Positions 6,637 through 13,105 of a stretch of 13,105 nucleotides of DNA are shown here, piece after piece. Made by a program: the position numbers and the translations under genes. The notes beneath the pieces are model-generated. The model worked only from the letters and a program-made list of their open reading frames with translations. It had not been told where the DNA came from and searched no databases. Each line of letters starts with the position of its first letter. Position 1 is the first letter of the stretch. Origin of the DNA: JADLCX01 sp038251595 (GTDB lineage Bacteria; Planctomycetota; Phycisphaerae; Phycisphaerales; UBA1924); NCBI GenBank assembly GCA_038251595.1, contig JBBSBC010000095.1, positions 1 through 13,105 on the forward strand, in the 5' to 3' direction.

Positions 6637-7611
6637 ATGAACGACCCATGCTTTCGCAGCGTTGACCGTCGGCGAGTCCTAATGACCCTGGCCGCGCTGG
6701 CCGCGAGCGCGACAGCGGCAGGTTGCATGACTTCATCTGGCAAAGATCCAAACACCGCAAGCAAGCCTGACACTGCTGCCAACCTCAAGCCCCCCGCAGA
6801 CCCTCTGTTCACAATCTCGCTCGCGCAATGGTCGCTGCACCGCGCCCTTTACGCAGGATCGCTCGACCACCTCGACTTTCCCAAGGCCGCAAAGGTCGAC
6901 TACGGAATCGACGCCGTCGAGTACGTCAACGCGTTCTTCAAGGAAAAGTCGAGCAACACCTACAACGCTCAGTTGGCCCAACGCTGCCGCGATCATGGCG
7001 TAACCAGTGTGCTCATCATGTGCGATGGTGAGGGCCCACTCGGTGACCCCGACGTGGTCAAACGCTCACTCGCGGTCGAAAACCACCGCAAGTGGCTCGA
7101 CGCGGCCAGATCGCTCGGCTGCCACTCGATCCGCGTCAACGCGCAGAGCACCGGCACCTTTGAAGAGCAGCAGAAACTCGCCGCGGATGGCCTGCGAAAG
7201 TTGTGTGAGCTGAGCGATGGCTACGGCCTGAACGTGATCGTTGAAAATCACTGGGGGCTTTCTTCCAACGGACGCTGGCTCGCCGGGGTCATGCGTCTGG
7301 TCGGTCATCCGCGTGTGGGCACCCTCCCCGACTTCGGGAACTTCGATCCGAAGGAGTACGACCGATACCAGGGTGTGACCGACATGATGCCCTTCGCCCG
7401 CGGAGTTTCAGCCAAAAGCTACGACTTCGACCCAACCACCGGTGATGACACCAAGATCGACTACCGCCGCATGCTTGATATTGTGATGAAGGCCGGGTAT
7501 CGCGGCCGCATCGGCATCGAATACGAAGGCAAGACCCTGAGCGAACCCGAGGGCATCCGCGCCACCAAGCGCTTGCTTGAACGGACTCGCGACGAACTCG
7601 CTGCAAGATGA
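6637..7611 (+). CDS. Secreted sugar phosphate isomerase/epimerase-like TIM-barrel lipoprotein
   Basis: A 324-residue protein of the xylose-isomerase-like TIM-barrel superfamily (AP_endonuc_2). The N-terminus carries arginines (VDRRRVLMTL) followed by a hydrophobic Ala-rich segment and a lipobox-like TAAGC with Cys30. This fits an exported, possibly Tat-dependent lipoprotein. The barrel begins at FTISLAQWSLHRAL (about 58-71). Strand-end motifs follow: GIDAVEYVN, VTSVLIMCDGEGPLGD, CHSIRVNAQ, LNVIVENHWG (Glu203), GTLPDFGNFD (Asp232), GVSAKSYDF (Lys260) and RIGIEYEG (Glu295/Glu297). These acidic residues are at the positions expected for a divalent metal centre. Planctomycetes carry many such exported paralogs near Gfo/Idh/MocA and DUF1080 genes, and both occur within 3 kb here. 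Substrate is unknown; a role in altered-sugar breakdown outside the cytoplasm is inferred. It precedes the ThuA/DUF1080 gene by 109 bp on the same strand. Confidence 0.9.
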   Translation: MNDPCFRSVDRRRVLMTLAALAASATAAGCMTSSGKDPNTASKPDTAANLKPPADPLFTISLAQWSLHRALYAGSLDHLDFPKAAKVDYGIDAVEYVNAFFKEKSSNTYNAQLAQRCRDHGVTSVLIMCDGEGPLGDPDVVKRSLAVENHRKWLDAARSLGCHSIRVNAQSTGTFEEQQKLAADGLRKLCELSDGYGLNVIVENHWGLSSNGRWLAGVMRLVGHPRVGTLPDFGNFDPKEYDRYQGVTDMMPFARGVSAKSYDFDPTTGDDTKIDYRRMLDIVMKAGYRGRIGIEYEGKTLSEPEGIRATKRLLERTRDELAAR

Positions 7612-7720
7612 CCCGTAACACCTGCGCATCAAGTCCGTACTCGCAACAAGGGCCACACCCCGACCCGGCTACTTTTCATTCGACGATCGTTCGTTCAACT
7701 CGCCCCGCAGGAGACTCTCC

Positions 7721-9160
7721 ATGTCGGTTCGATTCCTGATGCTTGGTGCCATGCTGGTCTTGGGCTTTGCCACATTGACCCCCGGTGCCGAACCGCCGAT
7801 CCGTGCCCTGCTGCTCACCGGACACAACAACCACAACTGGGCGTTCACCAGCCGCGTACACAAAGAGACACTCGAATCAACCGGACTCTTTTTGGTTGAC
7901 ATCGCCGAAGATCCTGAACTGGCCCTCTCCAACGCCGAGGCGCTGAAGAAATACCGTCTCTTTGTGATCGACTTCAACGACTCGCACGACCCGCGCCCGT
8001 GGGACCAGATGGTCAAGAAAAACTTTGCTCGCGCGGTCAAAGCGGGCACCGGCGTGGTCGCCATTCACGCAGCCAACAACGCCTTCAAAGGTTGGAGCGA
8101 GTACGAGTTCATGCTCGGTCTCATGTGGCGCGATGGCACCGGACACGGCAAGTTTCACGAGTTTGATGTCGATGTTCTTGATCCCGAGCACCCGATCACC
8201 AAAGGGCTTGCCCCATTCAAGAAGCATCCAGATGAGTTGTACCACAACCTGGTGAACTCGCAGAAGACCCAGCCTCGTCTCCTGATGCAGGCCATGTCGA
8301 ACAAAGACTCCGGCGGAACCGGTACAGTGCAACCGATGGCCTTTACCCTGCAGTTCGGTGAAGGCCGAATCTTCGCCACCCCGCTCGGTCACGTTTGGGT
8401 TGGCGATCAGGCCAGCAAGCGCAGCGTGCTCGATCCGCAGTTCCGCGCCCTGCTGGCCCGCGGTTCCGAATGGGCCGCCACCGGTCGCGTCTCGCTCCCG
8501 CCCACCTTCGCCGATGTGCGCACCCACAACTCACTCTCACCCGATGAGCAGGCCGAAGGCTGGAACCTCCTTTTCGATGGAACCTCACCCAGCGGACTGC
8601 GCGGGTTCAAGTCCGACAAGTTTCCCGACAAGGGCTGGGTCATCAAAGATGCCACACTCGTTCACACAAACCAGGGCGGCGGCGGCGATCTCGTGACCAA
8701 AGACCAGTTCGAGAACTTCGCCTTCGAGTGCGAGTGGAAAGTCGCCAAGGGCGGAAACTCCGGCATCATCTACCGCTGCGATGAGGACCACAAGTTCCCG
8801 TGGGAGACCGGGCGCGAGATGCAGATTCTCGACGATGAGAACCACAACGACGGCAAAAAGCCCAAGACGCGCTCGGGCACGATGTACGACCTCTTCGAGT
8901 GCCGGGCCGATGTGGTCCGACCCTTTGGCGAGTGGAACCGCTCTCGCATCACCTGCAACGGAACACGTATCGAGCACTGGCTCAACGGTGTGCGCGTCGT
9001 CGATATCGACACCGCCTCCGACGAATACAAGGCCGCACTCGCCGCCAGCAAGTTCCCCTCGATGCCCGACTTCGGCAAACCGATCAAGGGACACATCGCG
9101 CTGCAGGATCACGGTGACGAAGTCGCCTTCCGCAACATCAAGGTCAAAGTCCTCAAGTAG
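7721..9160 (+). CDS. Secreted ThuA-like + DUF1080 (3-keto-disaccharide hydrolase) fusion
   Basis: A 479-residue two-domain protein. Residues 1-23 are a signal peptide, with likely cleavage near PGA-EPP. Residues 26-260 are a ThuA-like glutamine-amidotransferase-fold domain: ALLLTGHNNHNW, GVVAIHAANNAFKGW, EFDVDVLDPEHPITKGL, DELYHNL and TPLGHVW. Residues 280-479 are DUF1080, a concanavalin-like jelly roll: GWNLLFDGTSPSGLRGFKSD, FECEWKVAKGGNSGIIYR, GREMQILDDENH, GEWNRSRITCNGTRIEHWLNG and HIALQDHGDEVAFRNIKVK. ThuA proteins belong to trehalose/sucrose use through 3-keto intermediates, and some DUF1080 proteins cleave 3-keto-glycosides. The fusion would put both outside the cytoplasm. The ribosome site AGGAG is 7 bases before the ATG. 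The Gfo/Idh/MocA gene is convergent, with 30 bp between stops. The glycoside substrate is not predictable. Confidence 0.93.
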   Translation: MSVRFLMLGAMLVLGFATLTPGAEPPIRALLLTGHNNHNWAFTSRVHKETLESTGLFLVDIAEDPELALSNAEALKKYRLFVIDFNDSHDPRPWDQMVKKNFARAVKAGTGVVAIHAANNAFKGWSEYEFMLGLMWRDGTGHGKFHEFDVDVLDPEHPITKGLAPFKKHPDELYHNLVNSQKTQPRLLMQAMSNKDSGGTGTVQPMAFTLQFGEGRIFATPLGHVWVGDQASKRSVLDPQFRALLARGSEWAATGRVSLPPTFADVRTHNSLSPDEQAEGWNLLFDGTSPSGLRGFKSDKFPDKGWVIKDATLVHTNQGGGGDLVTKDQFENFAFECEWKVAKGGNSGIIYRCDEDHKFPWETGREMQILDDENHNDGKKPKTRSGTMYDLFECRADVVRPFGEWNRSRITCNGTRIEHWLNGVRVVDIDTASDEYKAALAASKFPSMPDFGKPIKGHIALQDHGDEVAFRNIKVKVLK

Positions 9161-9190
9161 TTCGCCTTGACGATGGTGCATACCAGCCGC

Positions 9191-10351
9191 TCAAAACTTC
9201 ACCCATCGCCCATCGTTCTTCGAGCTCTCAACCACCTTCATCACGAACCGCACGCCCCGCAGTCCATCTTCTACCGTCGGCACACCCGCCGCAAGCGTGC
9301 CGCCGGTTGCCATCGTTTCAACGCGATTGCTCCGCAACTTCTCCGCAACCCCGCGATAGACGTTCGCAAATGCCTCAAGAAATCCCTCGGGGTGGCCCAT
9401 CGGTAACCGCGTGCCCGCCACAGCGCCGGCAGCAAGCGCACCACCACGCGAGTATACCTGCCGTGTGCCATCGGCCCGATCAACAACCATCGTGTTGGGC
9501 TCCTCCTGCCGCCACCAGAGCGAACCATGCTCACCATGCACCCGCAGCGTGAGGTTGTTCTGCTCACCGATGCACACCTGGCTCGCCGTCAGCACTCCCT
9601 TTGCGCCGCCATGCATCCGCAGCAGCACCGTCGCATCATCATCCAGAATCCGTCCCGGCACAAAGCTCGTCAGCTCCGCGCTCAGCGATTCGATCTCCAG
9701 CCCCGTCACGGTGTGCAGCAGGTTCTCCGCGTGCGTGCCGATGTCGCCAATACACCCGCCCTGACCCGCCATCGCCGGGTTCTGCCGCCAGCTCGCCTGC
9801 TTCTGCCCATCCTGTTCGATCGCGCCGGAAAGCCACCCCTGGTGATACTCGACAAACACCTTGCGCACACGCCCCAGCTCTCCCCCCCGCACCATCGCCG
9901 CGGCCTGCTTCACCATCGGATAGCCCGTGTAGTTGTACATCACCGCAAACACGGTCCCCATCCTCTTCACCAACGCGCTCAGCGCCTCGGCCTCCGCAAC
10001 GGTGGTCACCATCGGCTTATCGCAGATGATGTTGAACCCCGCCGCGACAAACGCCATCGCGATCTCAAAGTGCGTCGCGTTCGGTGTCACGATCGCGACC
10101 GTATCAACGCGCTCACCCGCAGGCCGCGCCGATTCAACCTCCAGCATCTCGCGCCACGTCGCGTACGACCGATCGGCCGCAAGCCCAAGCTCGCGCGCTG
10201 AGGCGCGCGACTTCTCCGTGGTCGATGACAACGCACCCGCCACCAGCACCCACTGCCCATCAAGCGCGGCCGCCATCCGATGCACCGCGCCGATAAACGC
10301 GCCCTGCCCTCCACCCACCATGCCCAGCTTGAGAGGATCGCTGCTCACCAT
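9191..10351 (-). CDS. Gfo/Idh/MocA family NAD(P)-dependent oxidoreductase
   Basis: A 386-residue cytoplasmic-looking dehydrogenase of typical family length with no signal peptide. The N-terminal Rossmann fold starts LKLGMVGGGQGAFIGAVHRM, a Gly-rich dinucleotide loop. DTVAIVTPNATHFEIAM and FNIICDKPMVTTVAEAEAL follow, the latter holding the DKP variant of the family EKP motif whose Lys is catalytic. The C-terminal substrate domain shows VMYNYTGYPMVKQA, WRQNPAMAGQGGCIGDIGTHAENL (Asp and His of the active-site helix) and MGHPEGFLEAFANVYRGV. It should oxidise or reduce a sugar or cyclitol, possibly making the 3-keto sugar handled by the ThuA/DUF1080 neighbour. The start at 10351 is chosen because AGGAG lies just upstream; an in-frame ATG at 10387 would nearly abut the preceding gene. 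It lies 36 bp after the tandem-thioredoxin gene on the same strand, so the two are probably one operon. Confidence 0.93.
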   Translation of the reverse strand: MVSSDPLKLGMVGGGQGAFIGAVHRMAAALDGQWVLVAGALSSTTEKSRASARELGLAADRSYATWREMLEVESARPAGERVDTVAIVTPNATHFEIAMAFVAAGFNIICDKPMVTTVAEAEALSALVKRMGTVFAVMYNYTGYPMVKQAAAMVRGGELGRVRKVFVEYHQGWLSGAIEQDGQKQASWRQNPAMAGQGGCIGDIGTHAENLLHTVTGLEIESLSAELTSFVPGRILDDDATVLLRMHGGAKGVLTASQVCIGEQNNLTLRVHGEHGSLWWRQEEPNTMVVDRADGTRQVYSRGGALAAGAVAGTRLPMGHPEGFLEAFANVYRGVAEKLRSNRVETMATGGTLAAGVPTVEDGLRGVRFVMKVVESSKNDGRWVKF

Positions 10352-10387
10352 CTTCTCCTGTACCCCACCTCCACACCGTCCATCCAA

Positions 10388-11404
10388 CTAATGCCCTGAA
10401 CCGTCGGCCTGTTTCAGCGACGCCACCAGCATCTTCACCTCCGCATCCGTCATGTTCTTCTGCGCATGCTTCAGCATCGCCTCAAAGTGGGCCAGTTCCT
10501 CCGTCGCGGCCGGAAAGCCCGTGTTCCCGTCCTTCCCCGTGCTGGTAATCAGCACCTCCCCCTTGTCATCCAGGAACGCAAACCACGGGATGCCCGAGGC
10601 CTTCTCCCCTTCATACTTCTTCAACATCGCCGCGCCACCCGCGCAGCGGTCCTGATCGATCTTCACATCCACAAAGTCCTTCTTCAGAACCGCCGCAATC
10701 TCCGGTTTCGCCATCCAGTCCTCCAGCCGATGGCACCACCCGCACCACGGCGCGCCGAAGTGTACAAAGACCCGCTTGCCCGTCCCCTTCGCGCTCGCGA
10801 GTCCCTCATCCAGCAGCACCTGCGCTGCGGGCGCGGTCGCCTTGTGGTCCTCCAGAAACTTAAGCACGGCCTTCGGGTCGTGCCCCGCCGCCACGCTGGC
10901 CGCTCCGGCCGCATCTTTCAGTTCGAGCGCGGCCGTCGCCTGATTCGCGATCGGCTTCCCGTCCTCATCCAGCACCGTCAGGTACGGAAACCCGTGCTCC
11001 CTCATCCCGCCCGCACCATACATCAGGCCCACATCGAGGTTCTTCCCGTTCGGTCGCCCCGCATCGATATGGATGACCTCATACTCATACAACAACGTGC
11101 GCGCGATCGCCTTGTCGGCCTTCATCAGTTCGTGCATTCGGATGCACCACGGGCACCAGTTGCCACCCCACTGAATCAGCACCCGGGTGTGGTCGCGCCG
11201 GGCCTTCACCAGCGCACCGGCGATCTGCGCGCGGGCATCCGCGGCCTCGTCATACACCTTCACCTTGGCCTCCGGCACAATGGGTTTGCGCTCCGGCACA
11301 GGGGCAACCGCCGGCGCAACCGGCTGCCCGAGCGCACGTGCGCTGGAGACCGAAAGCATGACCATCAGGCCGCCAACCATGATCGCGATGGGCTTGATCC
11401 GCAT
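10388..11404 (-). CDS. Exported tandem-thioredoxin-domain protein
   Basis: A 338-residue protein with two thioredoxin folds. Residues 1-24 (MRIKPIAIMVGGLMVMLSVS...ARALG) form a signal peptide or anchor, followed by a Pro/Ala linker. Domain 1 spans about 50-185, with active site WCPWC (Cys84/Cys87) and the cis-Pro at GFP140. Domain 2 spans about 195-320, with WCGWC (Cys221/Cys224) and cis-Pro at GIP273. Both CxxC pairs are intact. The pattern fits extracytoplasmic thiol-disulfide exchange of the thioredoxin_7/DsbD-gamma type. Two active sites in series could pass electrons or act on different substrates; this is inferred. The start at 11404 has AAGGAG 8 bases upstream. The frame stays open to 11566, but that stretch lacks a ribosome site and would bury the signal peptide. 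It is the first gene of a probable two-gene operon with the oxidoreductase. Confidence 0.92.
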   Translation of the reverse strand: MRIKPIAIMVGGLMVMLSVSSARALGQPVAPAVAPVPERKPIVPEAKVKVYDEAADARAQIAGALVKARRDHTRVLIQWGGNWCPWCIRMHELMKADKAIARTLLYEYEVIHIDAGRPNGKNLDVGLMYGAGGMREHGFPYLTVLDEDGKPIANQATAALELKDAAGAASVAAGHDPKAVLKFLEDHKATAPAAQVLLDEGLASAKGTGKRVFVHFGAPWCGWCHRLEDWMAKPEIAAVLKKDFVDVKIDQDRCAGGAAMLKKYEGEKASGIPWFAFLDDKGEVLITSTGKDGNTGFPAATEELAHFEAMLKHAQKNMTDAEVKMLVASLKQADGSGH

Positions 11405-11728
11405 GGCAAAAATCTCCTTCACACCAAGCGTACGCAACCCCGCGCTCGTCCCGATGGGCAGGCTCCACAAGGTCCTGAGCGCACACGCAGCCGACTCGGT
11501 CTCACCCCGCCGCGTATTCCTCAGCCCTTTGTGCGCCTCCCGATACGCGCTCCAAACACCCGCCACCCGCGCTTGCGCTCCAGACGCCCTTCAATAACTC
11601 CTCCCAATCGCCGAAAACGATCATCCTTGCCCCGTCCGCCTGTCATGGTAGATTGAGCGTGCAGGTACGTGCCGCTTCCCGATGCGACCTTCGGGCCATC
11701 CATGCCCCTTCACTTTGAAAGATAACCC
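11405..11728. other. 324-bp divergent intergenic region
   Basis: It separates the minus-strand thioredoxin operon from the plus-strand beta-helix gene. It contains the thioredoxin ribosome site next to 11404 and a plus-strand promoter at 11627-11654. Short ORFs on both strands here have no recognisable protein features. No tRNA, repeat array or clear operator was seen, and no convincing minus-strand promoter. Confidence 0.6.
11627..11654 (+). promoter_or_regulatory. Sigma-70-type promoter for the first beta-helix gene
   Basis: TTGCCC (11627-11632) and TAGATT (11649-11654) are separated by 16 bp. The predicted leader is about 68 bases. TAGATTGAGCGTG here and TAGATTGATCGTG at 5290 differ at one base, and each -10 lies about the same distance (74-75 bp) before its start codon. 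Confidence 0.5.
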
Positions 11729-12847
11729 ATGACAAATCCCCCAGTTCCCCACCGCTCGATCCTCGGATGCCCAACCCGCATCGCGCTCCCCACCGCAGCG
11801 ATCGTCCTGCTGGCCGTCATCACCACCAGCGCTGGCCCAATTGACCCGCCACCGGGGCCCATCACCCCGACCTACAAGACCCTCACCGAAGTCGAGCCGC
11901 GCACCGCCATCAACCTCACCAACACCCCCGGCGATGCCGACAGCCTCTTCAAGATCACCCAGCGCGGCTCCTACTACCTCACCGGCAACATCACCGGCGT
12001 CGTGGGCAAGCACGGGATCGAGATCACCAGCGGTGGTGTCACAATCGACCTCATGGGCTTTGACCTGAGCGGTGTTCCCGGCTCGCTCGACGGCATCGCC
12101 GCCACCGTCAACAACCTCCGCAGCATCACGATCCGCAACGGTTCGGTGCGCACCTGGGGGGACGTGGGCGTCGATCTCCGCACGGAGTCGGTACGCGGCG
12201 GGGCGCTCCTTGACGTGCGGGCCACCGACAACGGCGGCGGCGGTCTGGCGGTGGGCAGCGCGTTCTCGATCACCCGCTGCTCGGCCTACCTCAACACCGG
12301 CGATGGGATGCAAATCGGCTTCATCAGTACCGTCTCCGAGTGCTCATCCGGGGCCAACACCGGCAACGGCTTCTGGATGGGCGACACCGTCACGATCACC
12401 GGCTGCTCCGCCGATGGAAATCAGCAGAACGGAATCTCGGTCGGCTATGGGTGCGTGGTCAGCGGCTGCGCGCTTAGGCTGAACTACCTCGACGGCATCC
12501 GGGTCAACGCCAACTCGACCATCCTCAACAACACCTGCATCAACAACGGCTTCGGCTTCGCAAATGATGGGGCGGGCATCCACGTGGTCTTCGACGATTC
12601 CCGTGTCGAGGGCAATAACTGCCTCGACAACGACCGCGGCATCGATATCGATGGGGCCGGCAACATCATCATCAGGAACACTTGCGCCAACAACACCACC
12701 GACTGGGCCATCGTCGCCAACAACATCTACGGCCCCATCCTCGACCGCCGCATCCCCGCCGCGGTCGCCTCGACACCCGCTGTCAGCGGGACCGCGGCCG
12801 CCAGCACGCTGGGCAGCACCGACCCCAACGCCAACTTCTCGTACTAA
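11729..12847 (+). CDS. Secreted right-handed parallel beta-helix protein, copy 1
   Basis: A 372-residue exported protein. Residues 1-35 form a signal peptide with a hydrophobic core (AAIVLLAVITTSA) and likely cleavage after Ala35. A conserved block follows (AGPIDPPPGP...TYKTLTEVEPR...NTPGDADS.FKIT..GSYYLT). From about residue 90 the sequence is a right-handed beta-helix of the pectate-lyase-like/NosD type. Turns are rich in Gly, Asn and Asp and recur about every 22-24 residues: HGIEITSGGVTIDLMGF, LRSITIRNGSVRTW, FSITRCSAYLNTGDGMQIG, VTITGCSADGNQQNGISVG and INNGFGFANDGAGIHV. The Cys/Asn ladders are typical. No catalytic residue set of a known polysaccharide lyase is evident, so it may be a surface or binding protein. 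The tail (GTAAASTLGSTDPNANFSY) is low complexity. The ribosome site is weak. A paralog starts 33 bp downstream. Confidence 0.9.
   Translation: MTNPPVPHRSILGCPTRIALPTAAIVLLAVITTSAGPIDPPPGPITPTYKTLTEVEPRTAINLTNTPGDADSLFKITQRGSYYLTGNITGVVGKHGIEITSGGVTIDLMGFDLSGVPGSLDGIAATVNNLRSITIRNGSVRTWGDVGVDLRTESVRGGALLDVRATDNGGGGLAVGSAFSITRCSAYLNTGDGMQIGFISTVSECSSGANTGNGFWMGDTVTITGCSADGNQQNGISVGYGCVVSGCALRLNYLDGIRVNANSTILNNTCINNGFGFANDGAGIHVVFDDSRVEGNNCLDNDRGIDIDGAGNIIIRNTCANNTTDWAIVANNIYGPILDRRIPAAVASTPAVSGTAAASTLGSTDPNANFSY
11831..11983 (+). repeat. 51-codon block shared with the next gene, copy 1
   Basis: It encodes the mature N-terminus of copy 1 and aligns without gaps to 12953-13105 at an offset of 1122 bp. 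DNA similarity is strongest at the 3' end, from GGCGATGCCGACAGC onward. It shows that the two genes arose by duplication or exchange sequence here. Confidence 0.85.
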
Positions 12848-12880
12848 TCGTTCACCCGCACCACCAAAGGAGACTCTGAC

Positions 12881-13105
12881 ATGAACCGCACCCGCATCAT
12901 CACCGCCGCCGCCCTCACCCTCGTCGCCGTCGGTTGGGGGGGGCTTCTGTTCGCCGGGCCGATCAACCCGCCCGCCGGGCCGGTGACTTCGACGTACAAG
13001 ACGCTGACTGAGGTCGAGCCGCGAATCGCCATCAACGCGACCAATACGCCCGGCGATGCCGACAGCCGCTTCAAGATCACCCAGCCCGGCTCCTACTACC
13101 TCACC
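12881..13105 (+). CDS. Secreted beta-helix protein, copy 2, cut by window end
   Basis: Only the first 75 codons are inside the window. Residues 1-25 are a signal peptide (MNRTRIITAAALTLVAVGWGGLLFA), followed by AGPINPPAGP and the same TYKTLTEVEPR...NTPGDADS.FKIT..GSYYLT block as copy 1. The rest should be a beta-helix like its neighbour; this is inferred from the paralog. A clear AAAGGAGA ribosome site lies about 8 bases before the ATG, stronger than that of copy 1, and only 33 bp separate the genes, so they are likely co-transcribed. The signal peptide is encoded partly by a run of eight G, which is unusual. Confidence 0.88.
   Translation, partial: MNRTRIITAAALTLVAVGWGGLLFAGPINPPAGPVTSTYKTLTEVEPRIAINATNTPGDADSRFKITQPGSYYLT
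12953..13105 (+). repeat. 51-codon block shared with the preceding gene, copy 2
   Basis: Ungapped counterpart of 11831-11983, continuing to the window edge, so the repeat may extend further. Confidence 0.85.

Noticed and set aside
7688..7695. Palindrome ACGATCGT region before the ThuA gene as an operator
   Set aside because: An 8-bp palindrome of this composition is expected by chance and there is no second copy or promoter beside it.
9527..10201. 224-codon plus-strand ORF opposite the oxidoreductase gene
   Set aside because: Composition and lack of motifs mark it as a shadow of the Gfo/Idh/MocA frame.
10466..11656. 396-codon plus-strand ORF opposite the thioredoxin gene
   Set aside because: Arg/His/Pro-rich shadow without domains; the minus strand has two intact CxxC thioredoxin folds.

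Overview
The window is GC-rich, gene-dense bacterial DNA, most likely from a planctomycete of the class Phycisphaerae. Three things point there: a ThuA/DUF1080 protein beside a secreted sugar-isomerase-like lipoprotein, two tandem secreted beta-helix proteins with a distinctive conserved N-terminal block, and several secreted or lipid-anchored proteins. No tRNA, rRNA, CRISPR array, transposase or prophage gene was seen. The lineage call rests on protein recognition only and no search was run.

Left part (1-3273): both subunits of an archaeal/eukaryotic-type type IIB topoisomerase, DNA topoisomerase VI. top6B enters from the left edge without its ATPase N-terminus and ends at 1620. top6A is complete at 2119-3273 and keeps the catalytic tyrosine and Toprim acidic residues. 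A small glyoxalase-fold (VOC, YaeR/YwkD-like) gene lies antisense between them, so the usual top6B-top6A pairing is interrupted.

Middle part (3274-6545): a terminator-like hairpin; an unrecognised double-anchored membrane protein on the minus strand; a divergent ChaN-like (haem-binding family) lipoprotein; a lysine-rich histone-H1-like protein built from 15-bp repeats, with a good sigma-70-type promoter and a 14-bp-stem terminator; and a four-helix membrane protein whose start codon is unclear.

Right-centre (6637-11404): a probable carbohydrate block. It holds a secreted xylose-isomerase-like TIM-barrel lipoprotein and a secreted ThuA + DUF1080 fusion on the plus strand. Convergent to these are a Gfo/Idh/MocA oxidoreductase and, upstream in the same minus-strand operon, an exported protein with two thioredoxin domains. 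The combination resembles oxidise-to-3-keto-sugar-then-cleave pathways, which is an inference.

Right edge (11405-13105): a 324-bp divergent intergenic region with a clear plus-strand promoter, then two tandem secreted right-handed beta-helix proteins. The second is cut by the window end. They share a 51-codon block just after the signal peptide, which suggests an expanding paralog family. The strongest leads are the bacterial topoisomerase VI with its interrupted gene pair and basic C-terminal tail, the H1-like DNA-binding protein 2 kb away, and the beta-helix tandem array with a G8 tract in the second signal peptide.
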